A stretch of 64,000 nt of DNA from Chelydra serpentina (GCA_037349315.1 JBAIAC010000004.1:35839001-35903000); one strand, 5' to 3'. Counted from the stretch's first letter, positions 11,551 to 24,539 are shown. Numbers and translations are program-made. The notes: a model not told the origin generated them from the letters alone.

Positions 11551-13454
11551 CATGAGAAGAAAATCAGGCTCAATGTATCCACTTTTGAAGGAAGAAGGAC
11601 TGGGTTGAATCCACTGGGATTAGATAGTGTGGTGCTACGCTCTGTAGGGATTTCAAAGATGAAACTCAATTTTAGACATTTTACCCAAGTAAAATCTTGT
11701 AGCAAAGGCAAAAGCTTAATCTTTCCCAGATGAGATTTATTGTGGGAAATGTGTAACCAGGGGCTATTGTTCAACAGTGCCAGAATACTGCTGAGTTTTC
11801 ACCCATGTCTCTGTCAGACAGATAACACCTGTGTTACTATCCAGAAAATGGTGCTTGCTTGGATAAAGGAGGAATGTTCCAAAGTGCAAATATTGGAAAA
11901 TGTGTGGAGATTTTTGGCTGGCAGTGAGCTAATTAATCAAACAAAAATGTAGATATTTTGTTGTTCAATACCATTTTTAGATAGTAATTTCACTGTCCAT
12001 TGAGACTGACTCACAAACCCCCATCTGGCACACCAGAAGTTACCCTCAGTTGTTTGGCAGTCAGCATCCCATGTCCGTACCATTGTGGTGGGGGCACAGA
12101 ATACCAACAATGAAACAAACACCTAAAACAGATTGATATGGATTTTGCCTGCAGCAGTTAAAACACTGCTGCGCTGAGCATGTAGAAGTGGCACAGTGAA
12201 TTGTAATGAAACTTCCTAGGACAGGGCAGGGATGCCAAGAATGTTTCTTCTTCCCTTTATACTTGGTTATTCTCTGTAAAGCAACTTTAACCTGAATCTG
12301 GTTCTTGCCATATAATTATCTAACTCAATCAATCAGTCAATCTATGCTCCAGTTAAACCAAGCTGTAATGGGATAGGAAGTGATAAATTATTACTGTTAA
12401 AGCAATAGCCATTATCCTGTAGCTCAGCATGGTGCATTTAACTGATGCCATGGTTTTTAAAAAGAATAGGTCAAATTAAAACAAAGTGCTCTCCTCCTGT
12501 ATAGTGTCCACAACTGTGTGTGAAAAGCAGCTAGATAACCATTTGCAATCCATGGGTTTGTGCTGAGCATTTAAAATATGTGACAAAGTATGGTATCAAA
12601 TCAGTGGCCAGCCATCATACAGTTGTTACTGTGCTGCAAAGCGTGGCCATTCAGAATGTCTTCACAGTGCCACATATGAGGAGCTCTTCAACAGTATTTG
12701 GCACCAGAACATGTTTTTGCACTAGGGCAAGAGGGATGCCTCCCTGGGAGAAAATGGTAGATTTGTTCCTCCAGTTCTGCTCCCCTCACTCAATCCTCCA
12801 CTCCTCCTATTGGGTTAACCCCTGGGTTTCCTTTTCCTCAGTTTGATTCCTCAAATTCCCCTCTCGGAACCTGTCTGGAGTGAGACACTGCAGCTACCTG
12901 TGCCGGCTGCCATCTCATCCTCTTCCTTCCCTCACTGGATTGCCTATTCTGCCAGCGGGAGAGGCAAGCAGCAGTGGGAGGGGAGAAGGAGAGGGAATCT
13001 GGCTGTGCTACCAACCCTCATAATGGCTAAAAGCACCCACTAGGCACCAAGCACCCACCCACAGGGGCCTTATCTCCAGGGAGGTGGGGGGAATCAAATG
13101 AAGGAGGTGTCTGAAGGTTTGTGATGGGGAAAGGCTTGTACAACTGACTGGGGAGTCTGGGCTTAGTCACCATGTGCCTATGCCGTCAGCCACTGCCATC
13201 TCCTGACTAAGAACCGGCAGTGGGAGCAATGAGAAGGTAGGTGGCAAGGCCGTCTCAGCAAGCATCACATGCCCTGGTTGCCAGGAGAAGCAACCACAAG
13301 TTGCCTGCCCACAAAGAAGCAGACATGAGAATCATGACATCTGTTAGCCCTGCCTCATGGCAAAATCAGGACTAGAACTTGGTTCCTGCTGCTTCAAAAG
13401 CACAGCCCCCCCACCAACCACTTAAAGGAGAACGTTGTATAGCTCTTAGCAGTC
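11551..13454. other. Unannotated sequence
   Basis: No gene or named repeat recognised. Confidence 0.5.
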
Positions 13455-13999
13455 TAGGTGAAGTGACCATACATCCTGGCTTTACCAGGGCAGTCAGCTC
13501 TGGCTTTCCATATAATGTCCTAGTGTCTTAGGGACTTCTCTGAGGCACCTGAAATGTCCCAGTTTTTCATTTTGCCATCGAGCATGGTTCTTGTGTCTGT
13601 AAGTACAAAAAGTCTGATCAAGATGTGTTGCTCTGCCAAGGAGAATTTGCTCTGTGTCTACCAAGAACAAGAGTCCAGTGGAGCGAGCGTTCAGTATAAT
13701 GAACAGTGATCGGAGTGAGCAGTCAAATGAGCACAGACAATATCAAAGCTTTTCTCTGGCTCAGACTGAATGTGAACACATGCTCTGTGTTTCATGATTA
13801 CATTACGGAAAAACCCTCCACCTTGAGACATCTGCCCGCTTCATTCCAGTCGTGTAAAAAAATGTGGAATTTTTTGAAAGGGTATGTTTGCCTTTTGAAT
13901 GACTATTTTGTGACATCGCTCCCCCATCCCCCCCGCCCCCCAAATAAACACCGCCACAATAGTGTCCCAGTTTTTTTATTTTGAAAACATGATCACCTT
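13455..13999 (+). pseudogene. hAT transposon remnant with transposase C-terminus
   Basis: The left end AAGTGACCATACATCC and the reverse complement of the right end (AAGGTGATCATG) form imperfect terminal inverted repeats of the GGTGACCAT type. Inside, 13,677-13,700 reads VERAFSIM, which matches the hAT dimerisation domain signature (normally followed by a NxWS..R region). After a frameshift, the frame 13,706-13,984 continues with STDNIKAFLWLRLN and CSVFHDYI, matching the last part of that domain. The N-terminal zinc finger and catalytic core are missing, so this is an internally deleted, dead copy. I saw no clear 8-bp target duplication. Confidence 0.65.
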
Positions 14000-14669
14000 A
14001 AATATAGGGCTTATGACAAACTATTGAGCAGTTCTGATTGCATCCAGTAGAGGACAGTGCGGCACATACAGTGTGTTTAAGGTATATTTAATTATTTAAT
14101 GAATTGTGTTAAGTTACACACACAGGGACAGATTCTGCTGATCCTTATGAGGGTGCTTGGATGGAGCCCCTCTCCCCTTGTGCAGCTTGAATAGGGGCCA
14201 GGCAGAATTGCACACCTGGGGGAAAACAGTTGCTGCTCCCTCATTACTGCCTGGGGATGGACAGCACTCAGACAAGAGAAGGCAGGGGTTTGGCTGGCCA
14301 GTGGGGAGTCAGCTGCAGCACACATAGGGGATAGCAGCACTCAGACACACCGCCTCTGCACTCCCAGGAATTCCAGTGTGCCCCCTAGTGCTCCTGCCCT
14401 GTAGTAGTGCAGCTGTGTGCTGTTCCCAATATCCATCACCACCAGCAGCAGCAGGAAGCTGGATCAGGGGTTGCCACATCAGCCAGCCAGGGCTGCTTCC
14501 AAGGCAGAGCATAGAGCTAGCTGGGAATTTTTTGACAAAACAGCTTTTCCATCAGCAAATGTGGATTTGGGTAAACAAAGTTTTATACATAGTGAGTACT
14601 GTGAACGTTTCATTGAGACAAGTTAGTCAGGTCCATGATGGAATTTGTGATCAGAGAGAGAGTGCCATT
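14000..14669. other. Unannotated sequence
   Basis: No feature recognised. Confidence 0.5.
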
Positions 14670-14800
14670 CGCCTCAAAATAGCCAATAGCCATGGGGTTA
14701 GCGCTCACTTGGAATATGAGAGATCCAGTTCAAACTCCTCCTCAGGTCAGTGCCCATGCCATTGGCCTATTGGCTATTCTGAGAGAGATTTTTTGGTGAA
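14670..14800 (+). mobile_element. tRNA-headed SINE remnant
   Basis: AATAGCCATGGGGTTAG resembles Pol III box A and AGTTCAAACTCCT resembles box B, 30-40 nt apart. The following CCATTGGCCTATTGGCTATTC is shared in part with the antisense copy at 37,828. No tRNA cloverleaf is preserved. Confidence 0.5.
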
Positions 14801-17800
14801 ATTGAAAGGACTGTTTCACTCTGATGTGCACTAGGCAAAATGTCTGCCATCATGAATGTTTTCGTGGGATGGCAAAACCATTTCCTGCTCAGCTCTAGGT
14901 GAGAGACTGAAAGTCCCCTGAAAGGTCACATCACCACCCACAGCCACATCAGCAGGAGTCTGATCCAGCCTGTGGTGCAGGCCACTACCTCCACACATAT
15001 CAGGAGGCTAACTGCATCCCCTGTACCAGCAGGGGCAGGAGCAGAGATGATCCGTGCCTGCCAATAGCGGGAGGGAGGGGGAAGGGAGGTTAAAGTGAGA
15101 CCAGCTGAACATACTCAGTCCATGTGAGCATGCTCAGTCCAAGCCAAGCAGCAAATAGGGGTGGGCATGTGACCCTGCATGTCCCCCCATGCGCCACCTC
15201 TGGGCCGGAGGAGACAGCTTTGGGGCTACCATACCATTGCTGCTCTGGCCGAGCCCTGTTGTGTAATCTGCCTAGTAACTGCAGGTGATTTAAGGGTGGC
15301 ATACCTGTCACTCAGGGCTGTCCATCTGAGTGGCAGCCAGTGTCCCACAAGATCAGCCAAGCTTCTAGAAAAGCCCTAGAAGGATCAGGACTCATAGGGC
15401 TTTGGACTCTTGGTGACTTGCACACAACTTGCACAACTAACACTCACTTGCACACAACCACTACATCACATTAGCTGTGCGCATACACACACTGGACTAT
15501 GAGGTCAAGCAGAGACTGCAAGGGCAAGCACAGAAGTCCTACCTGAGAGGAAAAAGACCTGCCCAGAAGGGGAGAAGACCTGCCCAGAGGACCTATCCAG
15601 AGGGAAAAGAACACCTAGTTCCTGAGTTCCTGTCCAGTGTCCAGCGCCCCTGATTATCACCATTGTCCCTGTCGATATCCTGAGTCCTTGTCATTGTGTC
15701 CCTGTCATCGAATATGGTATTGTAATACCCACTGTGGTTTGCCTCTGTTTTACACCCATAGTTGAAAGAGTTTAAGGGCTCTGAGCTCCACGCTCTGGCA
15801 TCTGTTAACAACCAAGTGTGTTTGCTTGCTTTCTGTTGTCACCTGAAGGGGTCCTTGCCTAGCTTGTTCACTAGTTGCATAATAAATGTTCTGTGTGTTA
15901 CACATTATTCTGCCTCTGTCTTAATAGCTCACCTGATGATAGATGCGGGAGGGAGTAGGATCTGCAGACAGCCCATCTTCTGATCTGTGCAGACCGTAGT
16001 TACATGTTTCGGGCTAACAGTCCAGCCTGCTCCACAGTTCCATCATGGGGCCTGAGGCCATTAATGCACTCACTCCACCGCACTGCAAAGTTTCTGAGTG
16101 AGTTCATGAAGGGTCCTCACCACAGTGATTGGCACAATTTGCACCAGGCCATAAAGAAGGAGGAGATGATGTACGTTAAAATTGCACCTTTTCCCTAGAG
16201 AGGAGCTCTTTTCAAGACCCAACCTGAGTAGCCCTTGCTTCAGCCCTTGTGAAAAACTGGTTAGGCAAATGCCTGTTGCAAGCATTGCTTTCCCCCACTG
16301 AGAGTATTTTCTGGCATTCACCCCTGACTCCTTCATAAGTATGTTTGCAAAGTAGCCATGAAAGTGAACGCCCACTGTAATATTCAGTACTTGCTATCAA
16401 TGACAAATATTATTGCATATTAAAATGTTTTTGGATACTTTAAAAATGGGTGTATGGAAACCCAGCTGCCAGGAAATGATGATATTAGTAAAGCAACAGC
16501 AGCTACTGAACAGTGTGTTCCTTCAACTCTGATCAGCTCTTCACTAAGGGCATATCCTCCCGTCTCATCTATTGTGCTGTGTGGTTCCCCAATACAGGGC
16601 GGGGCGCAGAGTTTGATGGGGAGTATTTGCAGAGGATGAGTACTCCGTGCCACATCCAACATCCAACATCCTGGAGCCCAGTTCTGTGGGGAGTCCTATC
16701 AGCTACATAAAGGAATCCTGGTTTGACTTCAATGAACAAATTCAGCAAATAAATCCCATTAGGTTTGCATAAACCCTCTGTGAGAATTATTCTAAAAGCA
16801 TAAGGCTGATATTGCAATATCAGAAAAGAGATGCTTTCTCCCAAACCTCTTCTTTCACTTTTGACTGATCTATGTTTATTCATGCTTTGTTTGTGTAAAG
16901 ATACCTGGAAATAAAGTAAATAAGACCAATTTCAAATTTACCTCCAGACTCCAGCTAACCTTTTATTTCAGCTCAGTCAACTGATCAATGCCAGGTGGCT
17001 AATGCAGAGTAAGTAGTCCTTATCACCAATTCATGCCGTTATATCTCCAACATATCCTTTCTAAAAATAAAACAACATTCTGAATGTGGCTATTGCCATT
17101 TGAAGTGGAATAATTATGTGATCTTTCTAGGTAAATTTCAAAACACTTTTAAAAACTTATTGCCAGCTTATTTCTAAAATCCATGACATGCCTTACTTTT
17201 AGAATCAATTTTATTCCCTCTAGTTAAACAAAGATTGTTATGCTGATAAAGATCTGCAACATCAAGAACGATAAATCCAATTAAATAATTCAAATTGCAT
17301 AGATAGCTGTAAGCAACACCTTGGGCCCAATTCTCCACTCACATACACCAGGGTTGACCCAGAGTAATTCCATTAGAGTCAACTGAGCTTGCTGTTCTTG
17401 CCCCAGTACAGGGCCCCAGTCTTGCAACAAGTAATGTACATGGTTATCTTTAAGCATGCAAATAGTCCCACTGACTTTACTGAGACTAATGTGTTCAAAG
17501 GCAAATAGTTGCATAAGTGGTTGCAGAACTGTCTTCTACTGAACTAGTCATAAGCTCACAGTTAATTTCATGTTGCAGTGGTAAAAGTTAAATGATTTCA
17601 GAATCAGGGGCTACTAACCCGAGTCTTTTAAAACTCAACATTTTACGCACACACCCATACACACAGGTTTGAAGGTTTTGTTTTCCTCGGTATTGGCAAG
17701 ATAATAACTATAATGACATAAAAATACCAATATAATTATAGCATGAAATTGTACAGAGAACTGTAAGCTGTGGCTTGTCAAACTTTCTTACAGCCTTGCA

Positions 17801-18649
17801 TGTTTTGTTAGTGCTAAATGTGAACTTAATTAGTAATCAGAGCTCGAGGCCTTTCTTTGTAATGCTAAACCTCTGGCTCAAAATATTTTAATATCTTTCT
17901 CTTTTTTTTGTTCCATAGTACTGCTAAATGAGGCATTGAAAATTCAACTTTATACTTGATAGAGCTTTAAAAATATATTCTAAAAAGGCTATAATTATTT
18001 AAATTCCAATTCATAAGTATTTAAACTATTTGGCAAAAACCCTAATTAATGATATTTTGACTAATAAAATATTGCAGAAGATGATGTCCATGTGTAAATG
18101 GATTTATTGATAATTTAGGAGCAATAAATGGCTTGCTGTAAGGATTAAGAGCTGTTTAGACACACAAAGAAGCTGACAGTGAGGAGACAGTAGTGTCTTG
18201 CTACTCAACAGTTGTCCCTTTAGCCAATCGTGGGATTGGGTTGATTCATCAAGTGGGAGTAGAAGGGTCCACCATGTCCAGATCTCACCACTTCCATTTG
18301 AAGGCAGATGCATCATGCCCCATAACAATATCACTCCCCTCCTTTGCCCAGGTGGTTGTTGACCTGTGGGAGTTTTGCACATATGGAGCCGCTTTCCATA
18401 GTGCTGTCGCCTGCAAGGCCCAGGATTTTCTGGGTGGAAATCAAAGTGTGCACATGTGTAGAGGATAGTAATAAAGCTCTGAGTTGTACATCCTCTTTTT
18501 GGGTCCTATCCAGGTACAGGGGAACACAGCCAAAGTCAGTAGGCCTACTCACCTACTCAGTGCTAGGTTTACAGAATCGGGCTCCGGTGATTTAGGACAA
18601 TTAAAACATAACAATAACATGTTCTCAAAATAAAGTTTTTATAAAGTTT
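14801..18649. other. Long stretch without recognised features
   Basis: Short open frames on both strands lack family features. A polyadenylation-like AATAAA near 15,882 could belong to an unrecognised LTR. An old CCCAATTCTCCACTCAC motif lies at 17,328. 18,200-18,600 is moderately GC-rich with an AATAAAGCTCT signal and could be part of an unrecognised element. Confidence 0.4.
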
Positions 18650-19225
18650 AATAAATGGACACAAATCTGACATCAGGAATCATAACATTCAAAAACCAAT
18701 AGGAGAACACTTCAACCTCTCTAATCACTCAGTGACAGACTTAAAGGTGGCAATTTTGCAACAGAAAAGCTTCAAAAACAGACTTCAACGAAAAGCTGTT
18801 GAACTTGAATTAATGTGCAAACTAGATACCATCAACTTAGGGTTGAACAGAGACTGGGAATGGCATGGTCATTACGTTAATTGAATCTATTTCCCTTAGT
18901 TAACTATCCTCACTCACACCTTTGTGTCAACTGTCCGCAATGGGACATCTTGATTATCAAAAGTTTTTTTCCCCCTGCTGATATAGTTCCTCTTAATTAA
19001 TTAGCCTCTTAAAGTTGGTATAGGTACTTCCACCTTTTCATATTTCTCTGAATGTATAAATATCTGCTTACTGTGTGTTCCATTCCATGCGTCTGATGAA
19101 GTGGGTTCTAGCCCATGAAAGCTTATGCTGAAATAAATTTGTTCGTCTCTAAGGTGCCACAAGTAATCCTGTTCTTTTTGCTGACACAGACTAACATGGC
19201 TGCTACTCTGAAACCTTTCTGGGGA
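18650..19225 (+). pseudogene. Penelope-like retroelement 3' end
   Basis: From about 18,652 one frame reads NGHKSDIRNHNIQKP, then HFNLSNHSVTDLKVAIL and NLGLNRD. This order (H.sDIR, kP.gEHF, HS..DL.v.il, GLN) is the C-terminal part of a GIY-YIG-type domain as found in Penelope-like elements. The frame stops at about 18,878. A 3' UTR follows with GAAAGCTTATGCTGAAATAA, TAAGGTGCCACAAGTAATCC and ACATGGCTGCTACTCTGAAA, a very common amniote repeat end. The reverse transcriptase part is absent, so the copy is 5'-truncated and dead. The assignment rests on the short protein pattern. Confidence 0.6.
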
Positions 19226-20378
19226 GAGTTTTTTCCCCAGCCAGGCTTTGAAGCCCTGTATCACAAAACAAGGGTTGAATGGAACTTCCTTTAGAACTTG
19301 TCAGCACAATGGGTCAGGTCACCGGCTGCAGGAAAATCTTGTGAGAGGTGACTGGGGGAGTGGAGGGAGAACAGAGTAGTCTTGAAGAAGCTTTCTTGAA
19401 TTGTCCCCTGGTGTGAGAAGCTTGGGACCATGAATTTTGGAGGCCAGGCCCCTCTCTCAGTGCCATTGATCAAGGATCTGCTGGGAAGGGAGTCTCCTTC
19501 CATAAAACTGTGACAGGGACCATCTTGTAACAGTGGCTACTGCTTTGCTAGTCCTTCTCCCTCAAAAATAGAATAGCCTCTGCAGTAGCTGTGCTGCCAC
19601 TGGCCATGTTTCCCTGCAGCTGCTCAGTAACAACCCCCGAGGGGGCCTAAAGGGAAACAATAGACCTCTTAGCTATAGTACATCCCACCCTAAATTACAC
19701 ACAGAGATACTTCAAGCTTTTGCAGGAAATAGCATTGACTCACCCTGCCCCTTTATGGCTTTCCAAGGGCATCTATGTGGGACAAGAGCAGAGGTTGGTA
19801 ACACAAAGGCATACACAATCATATTCTGCTTAAAAAAGAAGGTCTCTATCTGTGTATGAAGGGTCCATCTGCTGGAAATGATCCAACTCACTACTATAAG
19901 TAGCCAAAGACACCATGGTAGAGCAATGTGAGGCACACTCCCTTCCCCTCATGGACTCAATGAACTGCCTCTGTAGAGCTCCCAACTTCTGCCAATTAGC
20001 TAATCTGGACAGGGGATCTGCTACATGAGTATCATTAAATTAATCTAGGTGTTCAGCATAGCAGGTTTGACTTTGATTTGACCAAAACCAAGCTGAGCTG
20101 GGGAGGAGGTAGATGTCATTTATGAGTGCTTCTGACTAGTTTACTGTGAAAAATTTCCTTTACCTCAAGAGGCAGAGTTGCTGCTTTTGGATCCCAGGGA
20201 AAGATTCCTCACATGTTCACACTCAATAAGGGGATCAAATTCCACCCCCATTCAGTCTGAGATAGTTTTGATCTTTGGGAATACTAGGTATTCCAAGAAC
20301 ACACTGTGCTGTAAGGACATGTGTTTTGTAGTGTAAATAGACTCCTTCAAGAAAATTGCTGTGAGGTTTACGGTATTT
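19226..20378. other. Unannotated sequence
   Basis: No feature recognised. Confidence 0.5.
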
Positions 20379-20383
20379 GGTAC

Positions 20384-21422
20384 TATGACACAGGACCAGA
20401 AAGGGTTACACAACTAGCAGGCTAATTGACCCAGATTCAACCTTTGGAGACATAGTAGTAGATAATGATTGTGTTTTTGTGTGTTTACATATATATTGTT
20501 AGAGGTTGAAAATGTAACCAAATGGTTCCTGTCAGTCACTGTATTCTGTTTATTCAGAGATCCAAAGGAGATGTTAACATTTAGATGAACTGTGAATGTA
20601 GTAATATCATTGTCTTTTTCTTGTCTATCTGTAAATGGTGGGAGATGGGCAGTTGCGCCTTATGCTAATTCATGCAGCTAATTACCGGTGGTGCTTAGGA
20701 AATAGGAAGTTTGACTTCAAAGCCACAATGCTTCACCCAAGGACTGCATGCTCTCAAGAAGCTGTCAAGAGGCCGCCAGAGAACTATATAAAGAAACTCT
20801 AGGGTAATGTTACTGTGAACTCAGATCTGCTTAAGGTTCATCAGGGAAAGTTTGAGTCACAAGACTGAGGTCTCCAGCTCCAGTCTGTATCACCCTGATA
20901 TTGGATGTTGGACTATAACCTGTAGGACTAATTCTGAAAGAACTTTCTGCAACTCTAAAGCTCACCATCTCTACTATGAAACTGACCTAAGAACTTTATT
21001 CATATCAGTATGTATAATGATCTTTTCACCAATACTCTCTCTTTTCTTTTGTAATAAATCTTAGTTTAGTTTATAAGAATTGTCTGTAACTGTGTATTCG
21101 GATAAGATCTGAAATATTCATTAACCTGGTGGGTAATGTGTCTGATCCTTTGGGATTGGTAGAACTTTTTATATGATGAACAAGATTTTCAGTAATCCTC
21201 ATCATATTTGATTTGGCTGTCTGGGTGGGAGTCAAAGGCTGTATTGTTTTAAGGGAACTGTGGTTTGGGCTTCTGGGAAACCAGTAAGGTAGTTTAGAAG
21301 CTGTTTTGTTGCTAGATTGCTGAATTTAAGTATTAGAATAACCACCAGTTTTGGGGATTGTCTGCCCCATTTTTTGCAGTTTGCCCTGATTAAGTAACCT
21401 CAGCATGGCGACCCTGGCCACA
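20384..21422 (+). mobile_element. Solo LTR-like element (TATGACACAGG type)
   Basis: The segment starts TATGACACAGGACCAG and ends CCTGGCCACA. GGTAC flanks it on both sides (20,379-20,383 and 21,423-21,427). It has a TATATAAAG box near 20,786 and an AATAAA at 21,053-21,058, in the order of an LTR promoter and polyadenylation signal. The first bases are TA rather than TG, so the exact left end is uncertain by two bases. There is no coding content. Confidence 0.65.
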
Positions 21423-21427
21423 GGTAC

Positions 21428-21925
21428 CATGCCAGATGTACCGTGAGCTCAGAGTCAATCTCTGTAGGCACTTCAACCACTAGGCTCTATAAACTCTAAT
21501 AAATAGTTAATGGGGCCCATCAGGTACATGGACCTTTGGAAAGACAGGATTATTTACTTAGACTAGCTGGAAAGTCTAGTCTAAGACCTATACAATGGTC
21601 CAGTCAGTTCTAAAAGTAAATTCAACACAATAGAGCTGACCATGGCACTAGATGGCAGAACATCCAAGTGTTACCAGAATCATGGAGTTCCTCAGGTCTA
21701 GAATGCCCCTTCGAGCCCGTCCCTTTTGTAATGGGATGATAAAGTCTTCAGCCATTCAATGGCATTGCATGTAAAATATTTTATTTAAATGAACCTCAAC
21801 CATTCCTGGCAGAGCAATAAAGGATCTTGTGATGAACACATCTGGTGTGTATAAGGAAACTCTATAGTGAGTCCATGTCTGGTTCAAGATGCAGCCAATG
21901 ATTTTAGTTTATAGTTTATTTATTG
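21428..21925. other. Unannotated spacer
   Basis: Short stretch between two LTR elements; no feature recognised. Confidence 0.45.
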
Positions 21926-22775
21926 TGTGATGTTATGATTAAATAACGTGTTATGTCATGTATAATTAGTGTATGCTAGAGTTAAATTGTCAGATTATAG
22001 AAATATAAAACTGATCAGTAGTTAGAAGGGATAATTATGTATTAGGTATCTACGTAAGGAGGACTGAAATGCAAGACCTACAGGCTGAGGCCTGTAAGAT
22101 TTTAGCTAACCATGCTAGACCATAGGTTTAAGACATGCTTTGCATAAGTAAATGACTAAAGAATGAATTTATATCACAAGATTATGGGAAAAGATGTACC
22201 AATGGGTGATATTGTGAAAAATTAACAGTAAAAAGTAATTTTTTGCTTACAAGATACCTGGTAGTCACATTTTTCTAACAGATGCCCTAACCGCAAGGTG
22301 CACTATGTGTGTAAATGCTAATGAGGTATAGTCAGAATCACATTATAAAAAGAGGGTGCCCAGATTAGGAAAATTGAGCTCCCTATGGGAAACTCCAGCA
22401 GGAATCATCCCTCTACCGATGATCAATCCATGAGACCCATCAGATCCTAACACTATCTAGGAGGATGGGAGTATAACTATATTTGTAACTTGTGCATAGG
22501 CCTTTATAGAATTTCTGTATGTTTGCGTATTCATAACTTTGCTGGAAACTTTAATAAAACCTGTAAAACAGACCAGACCTTGTACTTGTAAATATATGTG
22601 TGGTCACTATCCTTGCCCTTTATGTGTTCCAAGAGACTCTAAATCTGACACAAGAAACAGAAGTGACTTTCATTCTGTCGAACTTGGAACTGTAGCCACC
22701 AGAGTCAAACCCATGTGTAATACCACATTACTAAATTCACTTTAAATAAAATAAAAGGCTACAGAGAGCATGACA
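21926..22775 (+). mobile_element. 5' LTR of a Gypsy-type retrotransposon
   Basis: The segment starts TGTGATGTTATG and ends CATGACA. It is placed by the primer-binding site that begins at the next base. A TATAAAAAGAGG box (near 22,342) and AATAAA (22,553-22,558) are present. Length is about 850 bp. The 3' LTR is missing because the element is cut off near 24,540. Confidence 0.75.
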
Positions 22776-22793
22776 TGGTGTCAGGAGTAAACC
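22776..22793 (+). promoter_or_regulatory. Primer-binding site, tRNA-Leu type
   Basis: TGGTGTCAGGAG directly follows the LTR end and complements the 3' end of eukaryotic tRNA-Leu (CTCCTGACACCA). This would prime minus-strand DNA synthesis. Confidence 0.7.
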
Positions 22794-22824
22794 AAGAACA
22801 GAAACAGAAGGAAAACAACAACAA

Positions 22825-23325
22825 ATGTGGCAAACAGAAGGAACAAAGGTCACAAGATCTCATCAACATGCCATTATTCACTGCCCCCAGAGAATTCCAG
22901 CTTTGACAAACCTTCCCAATGGACAGACTGGAAACAATATTTTCCAAGATTTTGAATTGCTGACAGAACTCCACAAAGAAACTGGAGATATACAAGTATC
23001 TTCTTTAATTTATGCTATGAGGAAGCATATCTTTAAATCCTTTGACTTTACTGAAGACGGTCACAAAGATGACTGTGAAAGAGTTCTGGCTATGTTTGCT
23101 GCATATGTTACACCTCAGGGAAATGTGGTTTATGAAAGAGCTTGTTTCCACCAGATAATTCAAGAACAAGGAGGAAATGTTGAATGTTTTATAAGAGCTC
23201 TGCATACGTTGGCTGAAAAATTTGATTTGGGGAATCCAAAACATGAAAATATCAGAGACAGGCGGGTTATTGGGTTAACAGATAAAAACCTCTCACAACA
23301 GCTACAAAAGGCAGGAACAACTTGA
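22825..23325 (+). pseudogene. Gypsy gag (capsid) remnant
   Basis: The 166-codon frame contains IQVSSLIYAM, VVYERACFHQ and GNVECFIRALHTLAEKFD, then ENIRDRRVIGLTDKNLSQQL. This is the capsid pattern of vertebrate Metaviridae (Gypsy/Ty3) Gag, which packages the element RNA. The N-terminal part of the capsid (an FDKPSQW.DW motif at about 22,900) lies in another frame, so a frameshift separates it. The downstream zinc-knuckle region is disrupted. The start codon shown is only the first ATG of this frame. It lies 32 nt after the primer-binding site, in the expected order LTR, primer site, gag. The gene is dead. Confidence 0.75.
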
Positions 23326-23512
23326 AAAAATAGAAAGCAGCTTAGAAACTATGAGACCTTTGAGTGTCAAAAGTCATTATCATAACACCCCTGAGGCAAG
23401 GAGAGAGAATTCCCAGGCTGAGAGGGACACATTTCAATCTATATGTACAAGGTGTAGAAAAAGTCAGATCCCAAGAGATGATGCATTTCCAGCCAGAGGC
23501 GCAGTGTAATAA

Positions 23513-23710
23513 ATGCATGCAATAAGAATCTTTTGCAGCTGTTTACCATACCAAGCCATCAAAGAGTTGACTAATATTAGACAGACAGACAATAAAGAGC
23601 CATTGTTTCTGGGATGTATCACTTGTGATGACATAGAGCCTGCCTGGAGAATGAAATTGAATATTCCTGGCAACACTATTGATGTCATAGTCATCTCAGA
23701 AGGAATTTAG
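23513..23710 (+). pseudogene. Gypsy protease-region remnant
   Basis: The frame holds FLGCITCDD and WRMKLNIPGNTIDV, the usual lead-in to a retropepsin. The catalytic DTG block is absent: the sequence passes straight from the lead-in to VIVISEGI, which normally follows the active site, so a small deletion has removed the catalytic aspartate. The frame is between gag and the reverse transcriptase, as expected. Confidence 0.55.
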
Positions 23711-23845
23711 AGTCACCTTCAATCCTTCCCAGAGCTGAAGTCACCTGACCCAGCTCTGACTAGCCCTGGAGGTATTCTGAACTGCCTGGGCCAGTTCACC
23801 ACAGAAATAATTTACACTCTGAATGCACAGCTTTTCTCTTTTTAT

Positions 23846-24538
23846 GTGATCAAAGGACCACAGATCAATAGCCTTCTCAGCTGCATTGTGGCAGTCATGA
23901 TGGGTTTAGTGAAAAAGGCCGAAGTACTCAATGGAATATTTGGTGTTAGTGGACTTTTGAGAGTAGATCCATTACAAATAACCTTACGAGATAGTACTGA
24001 ACCATATAATGTACATGCATCTCACAAGATTCCTATCCCATTCCTTTATAAAGTGAAGACTGAGTTAAAGAGAATGGAGCTGATTGGCATAACTGAGAAA
24101 ATTTCCAAGCCAACAGCATGGTGTGCCCCACTGGTACCAGTTATAAAGAAAACTGGGAAAATACGAATCTATGTGGCTCTTAAAAGACTTAATGAAGCAG
24201 TTGTGAAGATGGATGTCTTGCACAGATTCTGACAAATTCCTTTAGCCAAAGAAAGTGTTAACCTGACTACACTTATCACATCTTTGGGAGATTTTGCTTT
24301 TGAAGATTACTTTTTGGGATTACCAGTGCACTTAAATCTTCCCAAGAAAGATGGCAGAACTGTTACCAAATGGAGCTGTAATTTTCATGGACATTATTCT
24401 GATATATGGATCGTCAATGGAGGAATACAACAAAATCCTCAAGGAAGTCCGAAGCCCAACCAGTCTGTCTGGACTGAAGTTTAACAAGGTAAAATGGGTT
24501 TTCCACCAACATCAAATTGAGATTTTGGGACAACATAG
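23846..24538 (+). pseudogene. Gypsy reverse-transcriptase remnant
   Basis: 23,846-24,232 carries PTAWCAPLVPVIKKTGKIRI and LKRLNEAVVK, the fingers region of a Ty3/Gypsy reverse transcriptase. A stop at about 24,230, a deletion of most of the palm and a frame change follow. Near 24,375 the active-site block reads VIFMDIILIYG: the second of the two adjacent catalytic aspartates of the family is replaced by isoleucine. KFNKVKWVF is the post-palm motif. The copy ends abruptly near 24,538 where a different element begins. RNase H and integrase are absent. It cannot be active. Confidence 0.75.
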
Positions 24539-24539
24539 T

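Noticed and set aside
11188..11733. 181-codon open frame
   Set aside because: It runs out of a GC-rich solo LTR across the target duplication into unrelated sequence, so it cannot be a conserved gene.
14376..14834. 152-codon open frame
   Set aside because: It overlaps a tRNA-headed SINE remnant and has no domain.
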